From the NCBI GenBank assembly GCA_964020085.1, contig OZ026603.1:34169006-34233005 (forward strand): 64,000 nt of DNA. Direction: 5' to 3'. Shown here one piece after another: positions 35,564 through 49,016 of this stretch; the first letter of the stretch is position 1; each line of letters starts with the position of its first letter. The notes beneath the pieces were generated by a model. The model did no database searches. It was not told where the DNA came from and saw only the letters and a program-made list of their open reading frames with translations. The DNA comes from Micromussa lordhowensis. Lineage: Eukaryota > Cnidaria > Anthozoa > Scleractinia > Lobophylliidae. A program made the position numbers and the translations under genes.

Positions 35564-37219
35564 TTGCTGCAAACCGCGCCTCTTAAAGTGCCCGTGAAGC
35601 CGAGCTATGTCAAATTTGCCAAGGGGACCCCCAGCGCGCGTTTTCTGAAATTCTGCAAAGTTGGGACCAGGGGAAACTACTGCAAAAAGAAGGCCAGAAA
35701 AAACACCCTGGCGCCAATGCCATCATGTCCTAACTACGATTTCCTTAAAGTGCCTACCTAGCAGAACATTTTGCTGCAAACCGCGCCTCTTAAAGTGCCC
35801 GTGAAGCCGAGCTATGTCAAATTTGCCAAGGGGACCCCCAGCGCGCGTTTTCTGAAATTCTGCAAAGTTGGGACCAGGGGAAACTACTGCAAAAAGAAGG
35901 CCAGAAAAAACACCCTGGCGCCAATGCCATCATGTCCTAACTATAATTTCCTTAAAGTGCCAACCTAGCAAAACATTTTGCTGCAAACTGCGCGTCTTAA
36001 AGTGCCCGTGAAGCCGAGCTATGTCAAATTTGCCAAGGGGACCCCCAGCGCGCGTTTTCTGAAATTCTGCAAAGTTGGGACCAGGGGAAACTACTGCAAA
36101 AAGAAGGCCAGAAAGAACACCCTGGCGCCAATGATATCATGTCCTAACTGCAACTTCCTTGAAAAACCAACCTAGCAGAACATTTTGCTGGAAACCGCGC
36201 CTCTTAAAGTGCTCGTGAAGCCGAGCTATGTCAAATTTGCCAAGGGGACCCCCAGCGCGCGTTTTCTGAAATTCTGCAAAGTTGGGACCAGGGGAAACTA
36301 CTGCAAATAGAAGGCCAGAAAAAACACCCTGGCGCCAATGCCATCATGTCCTAACTAAGATTTCCTTCAAGTGCCAACCTAGCAGAACATTTTGCTGCAA
36401 ACCGCGCCTCTTAAAGTGCCCGTGAAGCCGAGCTATGTCAAATTTGCCAAGGGGACCCCCAGCGCGCGTTTTCTGAAATTCTGCAAAGTTGGGACCAGGG
36501 GAAACTACTGCAAAAAGAAGGCCAGAAAAAACACCCTGGCGCCAATGCCATCATGTCCTAACTAGAATTTCCTTGAAGCGCCAACCTAGCAGAACATTTT
36601 GCTGCAAACCGCGCCTCTTAAAGTGCCCGTGAAGCCGAGCTATGTCAAATTTGCCAAGGGGACCCCCAGCGCGCGTTTTCTGAAATTCTGCAAAGTTGGG
36701 ACCAGGGGAAACTACTGCAAATAGAAGGCCAAAAAAAACACCCTGGCGCCAATGCCATCATGTGCTAACTAAGATTTCCTTGAAGTGCCAACCTAGCAGA
36801 ACATTTTGCTGCAAACCGCGCCTCTTAAAGTGCCCGTGAAGCCGAGCTATGTCAAATTTGCCAAGGGGACCCCCAGCGCGCGTTTTCTGAAATTCTGCAA
36901 AGTTGGGACCAGGGGAAACTACTGCAAAAAGAAGGCCAGAAAAAACACCCTGGCGCCAATGCCATCATGTCCTAACTACGATTTCCTTCAAGTGCCAACC
37001 TAGCAGAACATTTTGCTGCAAACCGCGCCTCTTAAAGTGCCCGTGAAGCCGAGCTATGTCAAATTTGCCAAGGGGACCCCCAGCGCGCGTTTTCTGAAAT
37101 TCTGCAAAGTTGGGACCAGGGGAAACTACTGCAAAAAGAAGGCCAGAAAAAACACCCTGGCGCCAATGCCATCATGTCCTAACTAGAATTTCCTTAAAGT
37201 GCCAACCTAGCAGAACATT
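35564..37219 (+). repeat. Higher-order repeat copy 1 (8 units, 1656 bp)
   Basis: Starts with a ctacgatttccttaaag / gcctacc unit, then agcaaaac with ctgcgcgtctt, then gatatcatg / aactgcaacttcc / gaaaaacc, then tgctggaaacc with gtgctcgtgaag and aaatagaagg. These four recur in order 1656 bp downstream. Confidence 0.75.
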
Positions 37220-38875
37220 TTGCTGCAAACCGCGCCTCTTAAAGTGCCCGTGAAGCCGAGCTATGTCAAATTTGCCAAGGGGACCCCCAGCGCGCGTTTT
37301 CTGAAATTCTGCAAAGTTGGGACCAGGGGAAACTACTGCAAAAAGAAGGCCAGAAAAAACACCCTGGCGCCAATGCCATCATGTCCTAACTACGATTTCC
37401 TTAAAGTGCCTACCTAGCAGAACATTTTGCTGCAAACCGCGCCTCTTAAAGTGCCCGTGAAGCCGAGCTATGTCAAATTTGCCAAGGGGACCCCCAGCGC
37501 GCGTTTTCTGAAATTCTGCAAAGTTGGGACCAGGGGAAACTACTGCAAAAAGAAGGCCAGAAAAAACACCCTGGCGCCAATGCCATCATGTCCTAACTAG
37601 GATTTCCTTAAAGTGCCAACCTAGCAAAACATTTTGCTGCAAACTGCGCGTCTTAAAGTGCCCGTGAAGCCGAGCTATGTCAAATTTGCCAAGGGGACCC
37701 CCAGCGCGCGTTTTCTGAAATTCTGCAAAGTTGGGACCAGGGGAAACTACTGCAAAAAGAAGGCCAGAAAGAACACCCTGGCGCCAATGATATCATGTCC
37801 TAACTGCAACTTCCTTGAAAAACCAACCTAGCAGAACATTTTGCTGGAAACCGCGCCTCTTAAAGTGCTCGTGAAGCGGAGCTATGTCAAATTTGCCAAG
37901 GGGACCCTCAGCGCGCGTTTTCTGAAATTCTGCAAAGTTGGGACCAGGGGAAACTACTGCAAAAAGAAGGCCAGAAAAAACACCCTGGCGCCAATGCCAT
38001 CATGTCCTAACTACAATTTCCTTGAAGTGCCAACCTAGGAGAACATTTTGCTGGAAACCGCGCCTCTTAAAGTGCCCGTGAAGCCGAGCTATGTCAAATT
38101 TGCCAAGGGGACCCCCAGCGCGCGTTTTCTGAAATTCTGCAAAGTTGGGACCAGGGGAAACTACTGCAAATAGAAGGCCAGAAAAAACACCCTGGCGCCA
38201 ATGCCATCATGTCCTAACTAACATTTCTTTGAAGTGCCAACCTAGCAGAACATTTTGCTGCAAACCGCGCCTCTTAAAGTGTTCGTGAAGCCGAGCTATG
38301 TCAAATTTGCCAAGGGGACCCCCAGCGCGCGTTTTCTGAAATTCTGCAAAGTTGGGACCAGGGGAAACTACTGCAAAAAGAAGGCCAGAAAAAACACCCT
38401 GGCGCGAATGCCATCATGTCCTAACTAGAATTTCCTTAAAGTGTTAACCTAGCAGAACATTTTGCTGCAAACCGCGCCTCTTAAAGTGCCCGTGAAGCCG
38501 AGCTATGTCAAATTTGCCAAGGGGACCCCCAGCGCGCGTTTTCTGAAATTCTGCAAAGTTGGGACCAGGGGAAACTACTGCAAAAAGAAGGCCAAAAAAA
38601 ACACCCTGGCGCCAATGCCATCATGTCTTAACTAAGAATTCCTTGAAGTGCCAACCTAGCAGAACATTTTGCTGCAAACCGCGCCTCTTAAAGTGCCCGT
38701 GAAGCCGAGCTATGTCAAATTTGCCAAGGGGACCCCCAGCGTGCGTTTTCTGAAATTCTGCATAGTTGGGACCAGGGGAAACTACTGCAAAAAGAAGGCC
38801 AGAAAAAACACCCTGGCGCCAATGCCATCATGTCCTAACTAATATTTCCTTAAAGTGCCAACCTAGCAAAACATT
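37220..38875 (+). repeat. Higher-order repeat copy 2 (8 units, decaying)
   Basis: The first three units closely match the preceding block. The fourth keeps gtgctcgtgaag but adds gaagcggagc and loses aaatagaagg. Later units (aaatagaagg with aacatttctttg; gttcgtgaag with ggcgcgaatg; actaagaattcc) do not correspond. Confidence 0.7.
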
Positions 38876-40117
38876 TTGCTGCAAACCGCGCCTCTTGAAA
38901 TGCCCGTAAAGCCGAGCTATGTCAAATTTGCCAAGGGGACCCCCAGCGCGCGTTTTCTGAAATTCTGCAAAGTTGGGACCAGGGGAAACTACTGCAAAAA
39001 GAAGGCCAGAAAAAACACCCTGGCGCCAATGATATCCTGTCCTAACTACAACTTCCTTGAAGTGCCAACCTAGCAGAACATTTTGCTGCAAACCGCGCCT
39101 CTTAAAGTGCCCGTGAAGGCGAGCTATGTCAAATTTGCCAAGGGGACCCCCAGCGCGCGTTTTCTGAAATTCTGCAAAGTTGGGACCAGGGGAAACTACT
39201 GCAAATAGAAGGCCAGAAAAAACACCCTGGCGCCAATGCCATCATGTCCTAACTAAAATTTCCTTAAAGTGCCAACCTAGCAGAACATTTTGCTGCAAAC
39301 CGCGCCTCTTAAAGTGCCCGTGAAGCCGAGCTATGTCAAATTTGCCAAGGGGACCCCCAGCGCGCGTTTTCTGAAATTCTGCAAAGTTGGGACCAGGGAA
39401 AACTACTGCAAAAAGAAGGCCAGAAAAAACACCCTGGCGCCAATGCCATCATGTCCTAACTAGGATTTCCTTGAAGTGCTAACCTAGCAGAACATTTTGC
39501 TGCAAACCGCGCCTCTTAAAGTGCCCGTGAAGCCGAGCTATGTCAAATTTGCCAAGGGGACCCCCAGCGCGCGTTTTCTGAAATTCTGCAAAGTTGGGAC
39601 CAGGGGAAACTACTGCAAAAAGAAGGCCAGAAAAAACACCCTGGCGCCAATGCCATCATGTCTTAACTACGATTTCCTTGAAGTGCCAACCTAGCAAAAC
39701 ATTTTGCTGCAAGCCGCGCCTCTTAAAGTGCCCGTGAAGCCGAGCTATGTCAAATTTGCCAAGGGGACCCCCAGCGCGCGTTTTCTGAAATTCTGCAAAG
39801 TTGGGACCAGGGGAAACTACTGCAAAAAGAAGGCCAGAAAAAACACCCTGGCGCCAACGCCATAATGTCCTAACTAAAATTTCCTTTAAGTGCCAACCTA
39901 GCAGAACATTTTGCTGCAAACCGCGCCTCTTAAAGTGCCCGTGAAGCCGAGCTATGCCAAATTTGCCAAGGGGACCCCCAGCGCGCGATTTCTGAAATTC
40001 TACAAAGTTGGGACCAGGGGAAACTACTGCAAATAGAAGGCCAGAAAAAACACCCTGGCGCCAATGCCATCATGTCCTAACTAGGATTTCCTTCAAGTGC
40101 CAACCTAGCAAAACATT
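38876..40117 (+). repeat. Lead-in units, including a reused three-unit cassette
   Basis: The unit at 38876 carries gaaatgcccgtaaag and gatatcctg. The trio at 39497, 39704 and 39911 carries gtcttaactacgattt, then gccataatg, then gcgcgatttc with aaatagaagg. The same trio, in order, starts again at 46121 and 51707. Confidence 0.75.
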
Positions 40118-41980
40118 TTGCTGCAAACCGCGCCTCTTAAAGTGCCCGTGAAGCCGAGCTATGTCAAATTTGCCAAGGGGACCCCCAGCGCGCGTTTTCT
40201 GAAATTCTGCAAAGTTGGGACCAGGGGAAACTACTGCAAAAAGAAGGCCAGAAAAAACACCCTGGCGCCAATGATATCCTGTCCTAACTACAACTTCCTT
40301 GAAGTGCCAACCTAGCAGAACATTTTGCTGCAAACCGCGCCTCTTAAAGTGCCCGTGAAGCCGAGCTATGTCAAATTTGCCAAGGGGACCCCCAGCGCGC
40401 GATTTCTGAAATTCTGCAAAGTTGGGACCAGGGGAAACTACTGCAAATAGAAGGCCAGAAAAAACACCCTGGCGCCAATGCCATCATGTTTTAACTAAAA
40501 TTTCCTTGAAGTGCCAACCTTGCAGAACATTTTGCTGCAAACCGCGCCTCTTAAAGTGCCCGTGAAGCCGAGCTATGTCAAATTTGCCAAGGGGACCCCC
40601 AGCCCGCGTTTTCTGAAATTCTGCAAAGTTGGGACCAGGGGAAACTACTGCAAAAAGATGGCCAGAAAAAACACCCTGGCGCCAATGCCATCATGTCCTT
40701 ACTACGATTTCCTTAAAGTGCTAACCTAGCAGAACATTTTGCTGCAAACCGCGCCTCTTAAAGTGCCCGTGAAGCCGAGCTATGTCAAATTTGCCAAGGG
40801 GACCCCCAGCGCGCGTTTTCTGAAATTCTGCAAAGTTGGGACCAGGGGAAACTACTGCAAAAAGAAGGCCACAAAAAACACCCTGGCGCCAATGCCATCA
40901 TGTCCTAACTAGGATTTCCTTGAAGTCCCAACCTAGCAGAACATTTTGCTGCAAACCGCGCCTCTTAAAGTGCCCGTGAAGCCGAGCTATGTCAAATTTG
41001 CCAAGGGGACCCCCAGCGCGCGTTTTCTGAAATTCTGCAAAGTTGGGACCAGGGGAAACTACTGCAAAAAGAAGGCCAGAAAAAACACCCTGGCGCCAAT
41101 GCCATCATGTCCTAACTACCATTTCCTTGAAGTGCCAACCTAGCAGAACATTTTGCTGCAAACCGCGCCTCTTAAAATGCCCGTGAAGCCGAGCTATGTC
41201 AAATTTGCCAAGGGGACCCCCAGCGCGCGTTTTCTGAAATTCTGCAAAGTTGGGACCAGGGGAAACTACTGCAAAAAGAAAGCCAGAAAAAACACCCTGG
41301 CGCCAATGCCATCATGTCCTAACTAAAATTTCCTTAAAGTGCCAACCTAGCAGAACATTTTGCTGCAAACCGCGCCTCTTAAAGTGCCCGTGAAGCCGAG
41401 CTATGTCAAATTTGCCAAGGGGACCCCCAGCGCGCGTTTTCTGAAATTCTGCAAAGTTGGGACCAGGGGAAACTACTGCAAACAGAAGGCCAGAAAAAAC
41501 ACCCTGGCGCCAATGCCATCATGTCCTAACTAGGATTTCCTTAAAGTGCCAACCTAGCAGAACATTTTGCTGCAAACCGCGCCTCTTAAAGTGCCCGTGA
41601 AGCCGAGCTATGTCAAATTTGCCAAGGGGACCCCCAGCCCGCGTTTTCTGAAATTCTGCAAAGTTGGGACCAGGGTAAACTACTGCAAAAAGAAGGCCAG
41701 AAAAAACACCCTGGCGCCAATGCCATCATGTCCTTACTACGATTTCCTTAAAGTGCTAACCTAGCAGAACATTTTGCTGCAAACCGCGCCTCTTAAAGTG
41801 CCCGTGAAGCCGAGCTATGTCAAATTTGCCAAGGGGACCCCCAGCGCGCGTTTTCTGAAATTCTGCAAAGTTGGGACCAGGGGAAACTACTGCAAAAAGA
41901 AGGCCACAAAAAACACCCTGGCGCCAATGCCATCATGTCCTAACTAGGATTTCCTTGAAGTCCCAACCTAGCAAAACATT
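40118..41980 (+). repeat. 9-unit higher-order repeat copy 1 (4 + 5 module)
   Basis: Four-unit module: gatatcctg; gcgcgatttc with aaatagaagg and ccttgcag; agcccgcg with aagatggcc and ccttactacg; gccacaaaa with gaagtccc. Five-unit module from 40946: actaccattt; aaaatgcccg with gaaagccag; aaacagaagg; agcccgcg with agggtaaac and ccttactacg; gccacaaaa with gaagtccc. Confidence 0.85.
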
Positions 41981-43843
41981 TTGCTGCAAACCGCGCCTCT
42001 TAAAGTGCCCGTGAAGCCGAGCTATGTCAAATTTGCCAAGGGGACCCCCAGCGCGCGTTTTCTGAAATTCTGCAAATTTGGGACCAGGGGAAACTACTGC
42101 AAAAAGAAGGCCAGAAAAAACACCCTGGCGCCAATGATATCCTGTCCTAACTACAACTTCCTTGAAGTGCCAACCTAGCAGAACATTTTGCTGCAAACCG
42201 CGCCTCTTAAAGTGCCCGTGAAGCCGAGCTATGTCAAATTTGCCAAGGGGACCCCCAGCGCGCGATTTCTGAAATTCTGCAAAGTTGGGACCAGGGGAAA
42301 CTACTGCAAATAGAAGGCCAGAAAAAACACCCTGGCGCCAATGCCATCATGTTTTAACTAAAATTTCCTTGAAGTGCCAACCTTGCAGAACATTTTGCTG
42401 CAAACCGCGCCTCTTAAAGTGCCCGTGAAGCCGAGCTATGTCAAATTTGCCAAGGGGACCCCCAGCCCGCGTTTTCTGAAATTCTGCAAAGTTGGGACCA
42501 GGGGAAACTACTGCAAAAAGATGGCCAGAAAAAACACCCTGGCGCCAATGCCATCATGTCCTTACTACGATTTCCTTAAAGTGCTAACCTAGCAGAACAT
42601 TTTGCTGCAAACCGCGCCTCTTAAAGTGCCCGTGAAGCCGAGCTATGTCAAATTTGCCAAGGGGACCCCCAGCGCGCGTTTTCTGAAATTCTGCAAAGTT
42701 GGGACCAGGGGAAACTACTGCAAAAAGAAGGCCACAAAAAACACCCTGGCGCCAATGCCATCATGTCCTAACTAGGATTTCCTTGAAGTCCCAACCTAGC
42801 AGAACATTTTGCTGCAAACCGCGCCTCTTAAAGTGCCCGTGAAGCCGAGCTATGTCAAATTTGCCAAGGGGACCCCCAGCGCGCGTTTTCTGAAATTCTG
42901 CAAAGTTGGGACCAGGGGAAACTACTGCAAAAAGAAGGCCAGAAAAAACACCCTGGCGCCAATGCCATCATGTCGTAACTACCATTTCCTTGAAGTGCCA
43001 ACCTAGCAGAACATTTTGCTGCAAACCGCGCCTCTTAAAATGCCCGTGAAGCCGAGCTATGTCAAATTTGCCAAGGGGACCCCCAGCGCGCGTTTTCTGA
43101 AATTCTGCAAAGTTGGGACCAGGGGAAACTACTGCAAAAAGAAAGCCAGAAAAAACACCCTGGCGCCAATGCCATCATGTCCTAACTCAAATTTCCTTAA
43201 AGTGCCAACCTAGCAGAACATTTTGCTGCAAACCGCGCCTCTTAAAGTGCCCGTGAAGCCGAGCTATGTCAAATTTGCCAAGGGGACCCCCAGCGCGCGT
43301 TTTCTGAAATTCTGCAAAGTTGGGACCAGGGGAAACTACTGCAAACAGAAGGCCAGAAAAAACACCCTGGCGCCAATGCCATCATGTCCTAACTAGGATT
43401 TCCTTAAAGTGCCAACCTAGCAGAACATTTTGCTGCAAACCGCGCCTCTTAAAGTGCCCGTGAAGCCGAGCTATGTCAAATTTGCCAAGGGGACCCCCAG
43501 CCCGCGTTTTCTGAAATTCTGCAAAGTTGGGACCAGGGTAAACTACTGCAAAAAGAAGGCCAGAAAAAACACCCTGGCGCCAATGCCATCATGTCCTTAC
43601 TACGATTTCCTTAAAGTGCTAACCTAGCAGAACATTTTGCTGCAAACCGCGCCTCTTAAAGTGCCCGTGAAGCCGAGCTATGTCAAATTTGCCAAGGGGA
43701 CCCCCAGCGCGCGTTTTCTGAAATTCTGCAAAGTTGGGACCAGGGGAAACTACTGCAAAAAGAAGGCCACAAAAAACACCCTGGCGCCAATGCCATCATG
43801 TCCTAACTAGGATTTCCTTGAAGTCCCAACCTAGCAAAACATT
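41981..43843 (+). repeat. 9-unit higher-order repeat copy 2 (4 + 5 module)
   Basis: Every unit type of the preceding block recurs in order exactly 1863 bp later. Small differences: gtcgtaactacc for gtcctaactacc, aactcaaattt for aactaaaattt, and gcaaatttggg near 42075. Confidence 0.85.
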
Positions 43844-44671
43844 TTGCTGCAAACCGCGCCTCTTAAAGTGCCCGTGAAGCCGAGCTATGTCAAATTTGCC
43901 AAGGGGACCCCCAGCGCGCGTTTTCTGAAATTCTGCAAAGTTGGGACCAGGGGAAACTACTGCAAAAAGAAGGCCAGAAAAAACACCCTGGCGCCAATGC
44001 CATCATGTCCTAACTACCATTTCCTTGAAGTGCCAACCTAGCAGAACATTTTGCTGCAAACCGCGCCTCTTAAAATGCCCGTGAAGCCGAGCTATGTCAA
44101 ATTTGCCAAGGGGACCCCCAGCGCGCGTTTTCTGAAATTCTGCAAAGTTGGGACCAGGGGAAACTACTGCAAAAAGAAAGCCAGAAAAAACACCCTGGTG
44201 CCAATGCCATCATGTCCTAACTAAAATTTCCTTAAAGTGCCAACCTAGCAGAACATTTTGCTGCAAACCGCGCCTCTTAAAGTGCCCGTGAAGCCGAGCT
44301 ATGTCAAATTTGCCAAGGGGACCCCCAGCGCGCGTTTTCTGAAATTCTGCAAAGTTGGGACCAGGGGAAACTACTGCAAACAGAAGGCCAGAAAAAACAC
44401 CCTGGCGCCAATGCCATCATGTCCTAACTAGGATTTCCTTAAAGTGCCAACCTAGCAGAACATTGTGCTGCAAACCGCGCCTCTTAAAGTGCCCGTGAAG
44501 CCGAGCTATGTCAAATTTGCCAAGGGGACCCCCAGCCCGCGTTTTCTGAAATTCTGCAAAGTTGGGACCAGGGTAAACTACTGCAAAAAGAAGGCCAGAA
44601 AAAACACCCTGGCACCAATGCCATCATGTCCTAACTAGGATTTCCTTGAAGTGCCAACCTAGCAGAACATT
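43844..44671 (+). repeat. Partial third copy: five-unit module only
   Basis: After the second 9-unit copy the array goes straight to the actaccattt, aaaatgcccg, aaacagaagg and agcccgcg/agggtaaac units with no four-unit module between. The fourth unit has changed (cattgtgctg, ggcaccaatg, no ccttactacg), and the order then breaks down. Confidence 0.8.
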
Positions 44672-46327
44672 TTGCTGCAAACCGCGCATCTTAAAGTGCC
44701 CGTGAAGCCGAGCTATGTCAAATTTGCCAAGGGGACCCCCAGCGCGCGTTTTCTGAAATTCTGCAAAGTTGGGACCAGGGGAAACTACTGCAAAAAGAAG
44801 GCCAGAAAAAACACCCTGGCGCCAATGCCATCATGTCCTAACTAGGATTTCCTTGAAGTCCTAACCTAGCAGAACATTTTGCTGCAAACCGCGCCTCTTA
44901 AAGTGCCCGTGAAGCCGAGCTATGTCAAATTTGCCAAGGGGACCCCCAGCGCGCGTTTTCTGAAATTCTGCAAAGTTGGGACCAGGGGAAACTACTGCAA
45001 AAAGAAGGCCAGAAAAAACACCCTGGCGCCAATGCCATCATGTCCTAACTAGCATTTCCTTGAAATGCCAACCTAGCAGAACATTTTGCTGCAAACCGCG
45101 CCTCTTAAAATGCCCGTGAAGCCGAGCTATGTCAAATTTGCCAAGGGGACCCCCAGCGCGCGTTTTCTGAAATTCTGCAAAGTTGGGACCAGGGGAAACT
45201 ACTGCAAAAAGAAGGCCAGAAAAAACACCCTGGCGCCAATGTCATCATGTCCTAACTAGGATTTCCTTCAAGTGCCAACCTAGCAGAACATTTTGCTGCA
45301 AACCGCGCCTCTTAAAGTGCCCGTGAAGCCGAGCTATGTCAAATTTGCCAAGGGGACCCCCAGCGCGCGTTTTCTGAAATTCTGCAAAGTTGGGACCAGG
45401 GGAAACTACTGCAAACAGAAGGCCAGAAGAAACACCCTGGCGCCAATGTCATCATGTCCTAACTAAGATTTCCTTCAAGTGCCAACCTAGCAGAACATTT
45501 TGCTGCAAACCGCGCCTCTTAAAGTGCCCGTGAAGCCGAGCTATGTCAAATTTGCCAAGGGGACCCCCAGCGCGCGTTTTCTGAAATTCTGCAAAGTTGG
45601 GACCAGGGGAAACTACTGCAAAAAGAAGGCCAGAAAAAACACCCTGGCGCCAATGCCATCATGTCCTAACTAAAAGTTCCTTAAAGTGCCTACCTAGCAG
45701 AACATTTTGCTGCAAACCGCGCCTCTTAAAGTGCCCGTGAAGCCGAGCTATGTCAAATTTGCCAAGGGGACCCCCAGCGCGTGTTTTCTGAAATTCTGCA
45801 AAGTTGGGACCAGGGTAAACTACTGCAAAAAGAAGGCCAGAAAAAACACCCTGGCGCCAATGCCATCATGTCCTAACTACAATTTCCTTGAAGTGCCAAC
45901 CTAGTAGAACATTTTGCTGCAAACCGCGCCTCTTAAAGTGCCCGTGAAGCCGAGCTATGTCAAATTTGCCAAGGGGACCCCCAGCGCGCGTTTTCTGAAG
46001 TTCTGCAAAGTTGGGACCAGGGGAAACTACTGCAAACAGAAGGCCAGAAAAAACACCCTGGCGCCAATGCCATCATGTCCTAACTAATATTTCCTTCAAG
46101 TGCCAACCTAGCAGAACATTTTGCTGCAAACCGCGCCTCTTAAAGTGCCCGTGAAGCCGAGCTATGTCAAATTTGCCAAGGGGACCCCCAGCGCGCGTTT
46201 TCTGAAATTCTGCAAAGTTGGGACCAGGGGAAACTACTGCAAAAAGAAGGCCAGAAAAAACACCCTGGCGCCAATGCCATCATGCCTTAACTACGATTTC
46301 CTTGAAGTGCCAACCTAGCAAAACATT
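44672..46327 (+). repeat. Transition units
   Basis: Eight units with aaaatgcccg and gtcatcatg (near 45107 and 45240), aaacagaagg with gccagaagaaac (near 45420), gcgcgtgttttc with agggtaaac (near 45780) and ctgaagttctgc (near 45995). These types are the stock from which the next higher-order repeat is built. The last unit starts the reused trio. Confidence 0.75.
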
Positions 46328-49016
46328 TTGCTGCAAACCGCGCCTCTTAAAGTGCCCGTGAAGCCGAGCTATGTCAAATTTGCCAAGGGGACCCCCAGCG
46401 CGCGTTTTCTGAAATTCTGCAAAGTTGGGACCAGGGGAAACTACTGCAAAAAGAAGGCCAGAAAAAACACCCTGGCGCCAATGCCATAATGTCCTAACTA
46501 AAATTTCCTTTAAGTGCCAACCTAGCAGAACATTTTCCTGCAAACCGCGCCTCTTAAAGTGCCCGTGAAGCCGAGCTATGTCAAATTTGCCAAGGGGACC
46601 CCCAGCGCGCGATTTCTGAAATTCTGCAAAGTTGGGACCAGGGGAAACTACTGCAAATAGAAGGCCAGAAAAAACACCCTGGCGCCAATGCCATCATGTC
46701 TTAACTAAAATTTCCTTGAAGTGCCAACCTTGCAGAACATTTTGCTGCAAACCGCGCCTCTTAAAGTGCCCGTGAAGCCGAGCTATGTCAAATTTGCCAA
46801 GGGGACCCCCAGCCCGCGTTTTCTGAAATTCTGCAAAGTTGGGACCAGGGGAAACTACTGCAAATAGATGGCCAGAAAAAACACCCTGCCGCCAATGCCA
46901 TCATGTCCTTACTAGGATTTCCTTAAAGTGCCAACCTAGCAGAACATTTTGCTGCAAACCGCGCCTCTTAAAGTGCCCGTGAAGCCGAGCTATGTCAAAT
47001 TTGCCAAGGGGACCCCCAGCGCGCGTTTTCTGAAATTCTGCAAAGTTGGGACCAGGGGAAACTACTGCAAAAAGAAGGCCACAAAAAACACCCTGGCGCC
47101 AATGCCATCATGTCCTAACTAGGATTTCCTTGAAGTCCCAACCTAGCAGAACATTTTGCTGCAAACCGCGCCTCTTAAAGTGCCCGTGAAGCCGAGCTAT
47201 GTCAAATTTGCCAAGGGGACCCCCAGCGCGCGTTTTCTGAAATTCTGCAAAGTTGGGACCAGGGGAAACTACTGCAAAAAGAAGGCCAGAAAAAACACCC
47301 TGGCGCCAATGCCATCATGTCCTAACTAGAATTTGCTTGAAGTGCCAACCTAGCAGAACATTTTGCTGCAAACCGCGCCTCTTAAAATGCCCGTGAAGCC
47401 GAGCTATGTCAAATTTGCCAAGGGGACCCCCAGCGCGCGTTTTCTGAAATTCTGCAAAGTTGGGACCAGGGGAAACTACTGCAAAAAGAAGGCCAGAAAA
47501 AAACCCTGGCGCCAATGCCATCATGTCCTAACTAAAATTTCCTTAAAGTGCCAACCTAGCAGAACATTTTGCTGCAAACCGCGCCTCTTAAAGTGCCCGT
47601 GAAGCCGAGCTATGTCAAATTTGCCAAGAGGACCCCCAGCGCGCGTTTTCTGAAATTCTGCAAAGTTGGGACCAGGGGAAACTACTGCAAACAGAAGGCC
47701 AGAAAAAACACCCTGGCGCCAATGCCATCATGTCCTAACTAAGATTTCCTTCAAGTGCCAACCTAGCAGAACATTTTGCTGCAAACCGCGCCTCTTAAAG
47801 TGCCCGTGAAGCCGAGCTATGTCAAATTTGCCAAGAGGACCCCCAGCGCGCGTTTTCTGAAATTCTGCAAAGTTGGGACCAGGGGAAACTACTGCAAAAA
47901 GAAGGCCAGAAAAAACACCCTGGCGCCAATGCCATCATGTCCTAACTAAAATTTCCTTAAAGTGCCAACCTAGCAGAACATTTTGCTGCAAACCGCGCCT
48001 CTTAAAGTGCCCGTGAAACCGAGCTATGTCAAATTTGCCAAGAGGACCCCCAGCGCGCGTTTTCTGAAATTCTGCAAAGTTGGGACCAGGGGAAACTACT
48101 GCAAACAGAAGGCCAGAAAAAACACCCTGGCGCCAATGCCATCATGTCGTAACTAAGATTTCCTTCAAGTGCCAACCTAGCAGAACATTTTGCTGCAAAC
48201 CGCGCCTCTTAAAGTGCCCGTGAAGCCGAGCTATGTCAAATTTGCCAAGAGGACCCCCAGCGCGCGTTTTCTGAAATTCTGCAAAGTTGGGACCAGGGGA
48301 AACTACTGCAAACAGAAGGCCAGAAAAAACACCCTGGCGCCAATGCCATCATGTCCTAACTAAGATTTCCTTCAAGTGCCAACCTAGCAGAACATTTTGC
48401 TGCAAACCGCGCCTCTTAAAGTGCCCGTGAAGCCGAGCTATGTCAAATTTGCCAAGGGGACCCCCAGCGCGCGTTTTCTGAAGTTCTGCAAAGTTGGGAC
48501 CAGGGAAACTACTGCAAAAAGAAGGCCAGAAAAAACACCCTGGCGCCAATGTGATCATGTCCTAACTAGGATTTCCTTGAAGTGCCAACATAGCAGAACA
48601 TTTTGCTGCAAACCGCGCCTCTTAAAGTGCCCGTGAAGCCGAGCTATGTCAAATTTGCCAAGGGGACCCCCAGCGCGTGTTTTCTGAAATTCTGCAAAGT
48701 TGGGACCAGGGTAAACTACTGCAAAAAGAAGGCCAGAAAAAACACCCTGGCGCCAATGCCATCATGTCCTAACTACAATTTCCTTAAAGTGCCAACCTAG
48801 CAGAACATTTTGCTGCAAACCGCGCCTCTTAAAGTGCCCGTGAAGCCGAGCTATGTCAAATTTGCCAAGGGGACCCCCAGCGCGCGTTTTCTGAAGTTCT
48901 GCAAAGTTGGGACCAGGGGAAACTACTGCAAAAAGAAGGCCAGAAAAAACACCCTAGCGCCAATGCCATCATGTCCTAACTAGGATTTCCTTCAAGTGCC
49001 AACCTAGCAGAACATT
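46328..49016 (+). repeat. 13-unit higher-order repeat copy 1 (2689 bp)
   Basis: Ordered markers: gccataatg; gcgcgatttc/aaatagaagg; agcccgcg/aaatagatgg/ctgccgcc; gccacaaaa/gaagtccc; aatttgcttg; aaaatgcccg with a 1-bp deletion near 47490; aagaggacc units with aaacagaagg; gtgatcatg/aacatagc; gcgtgttttc/agggtaaac; ctgaagttctgc. A second 1-bp deletion (cagggaaactac, near 48504) gives a total of 13 x 207 - 2 bp. Confidence 0.85.
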
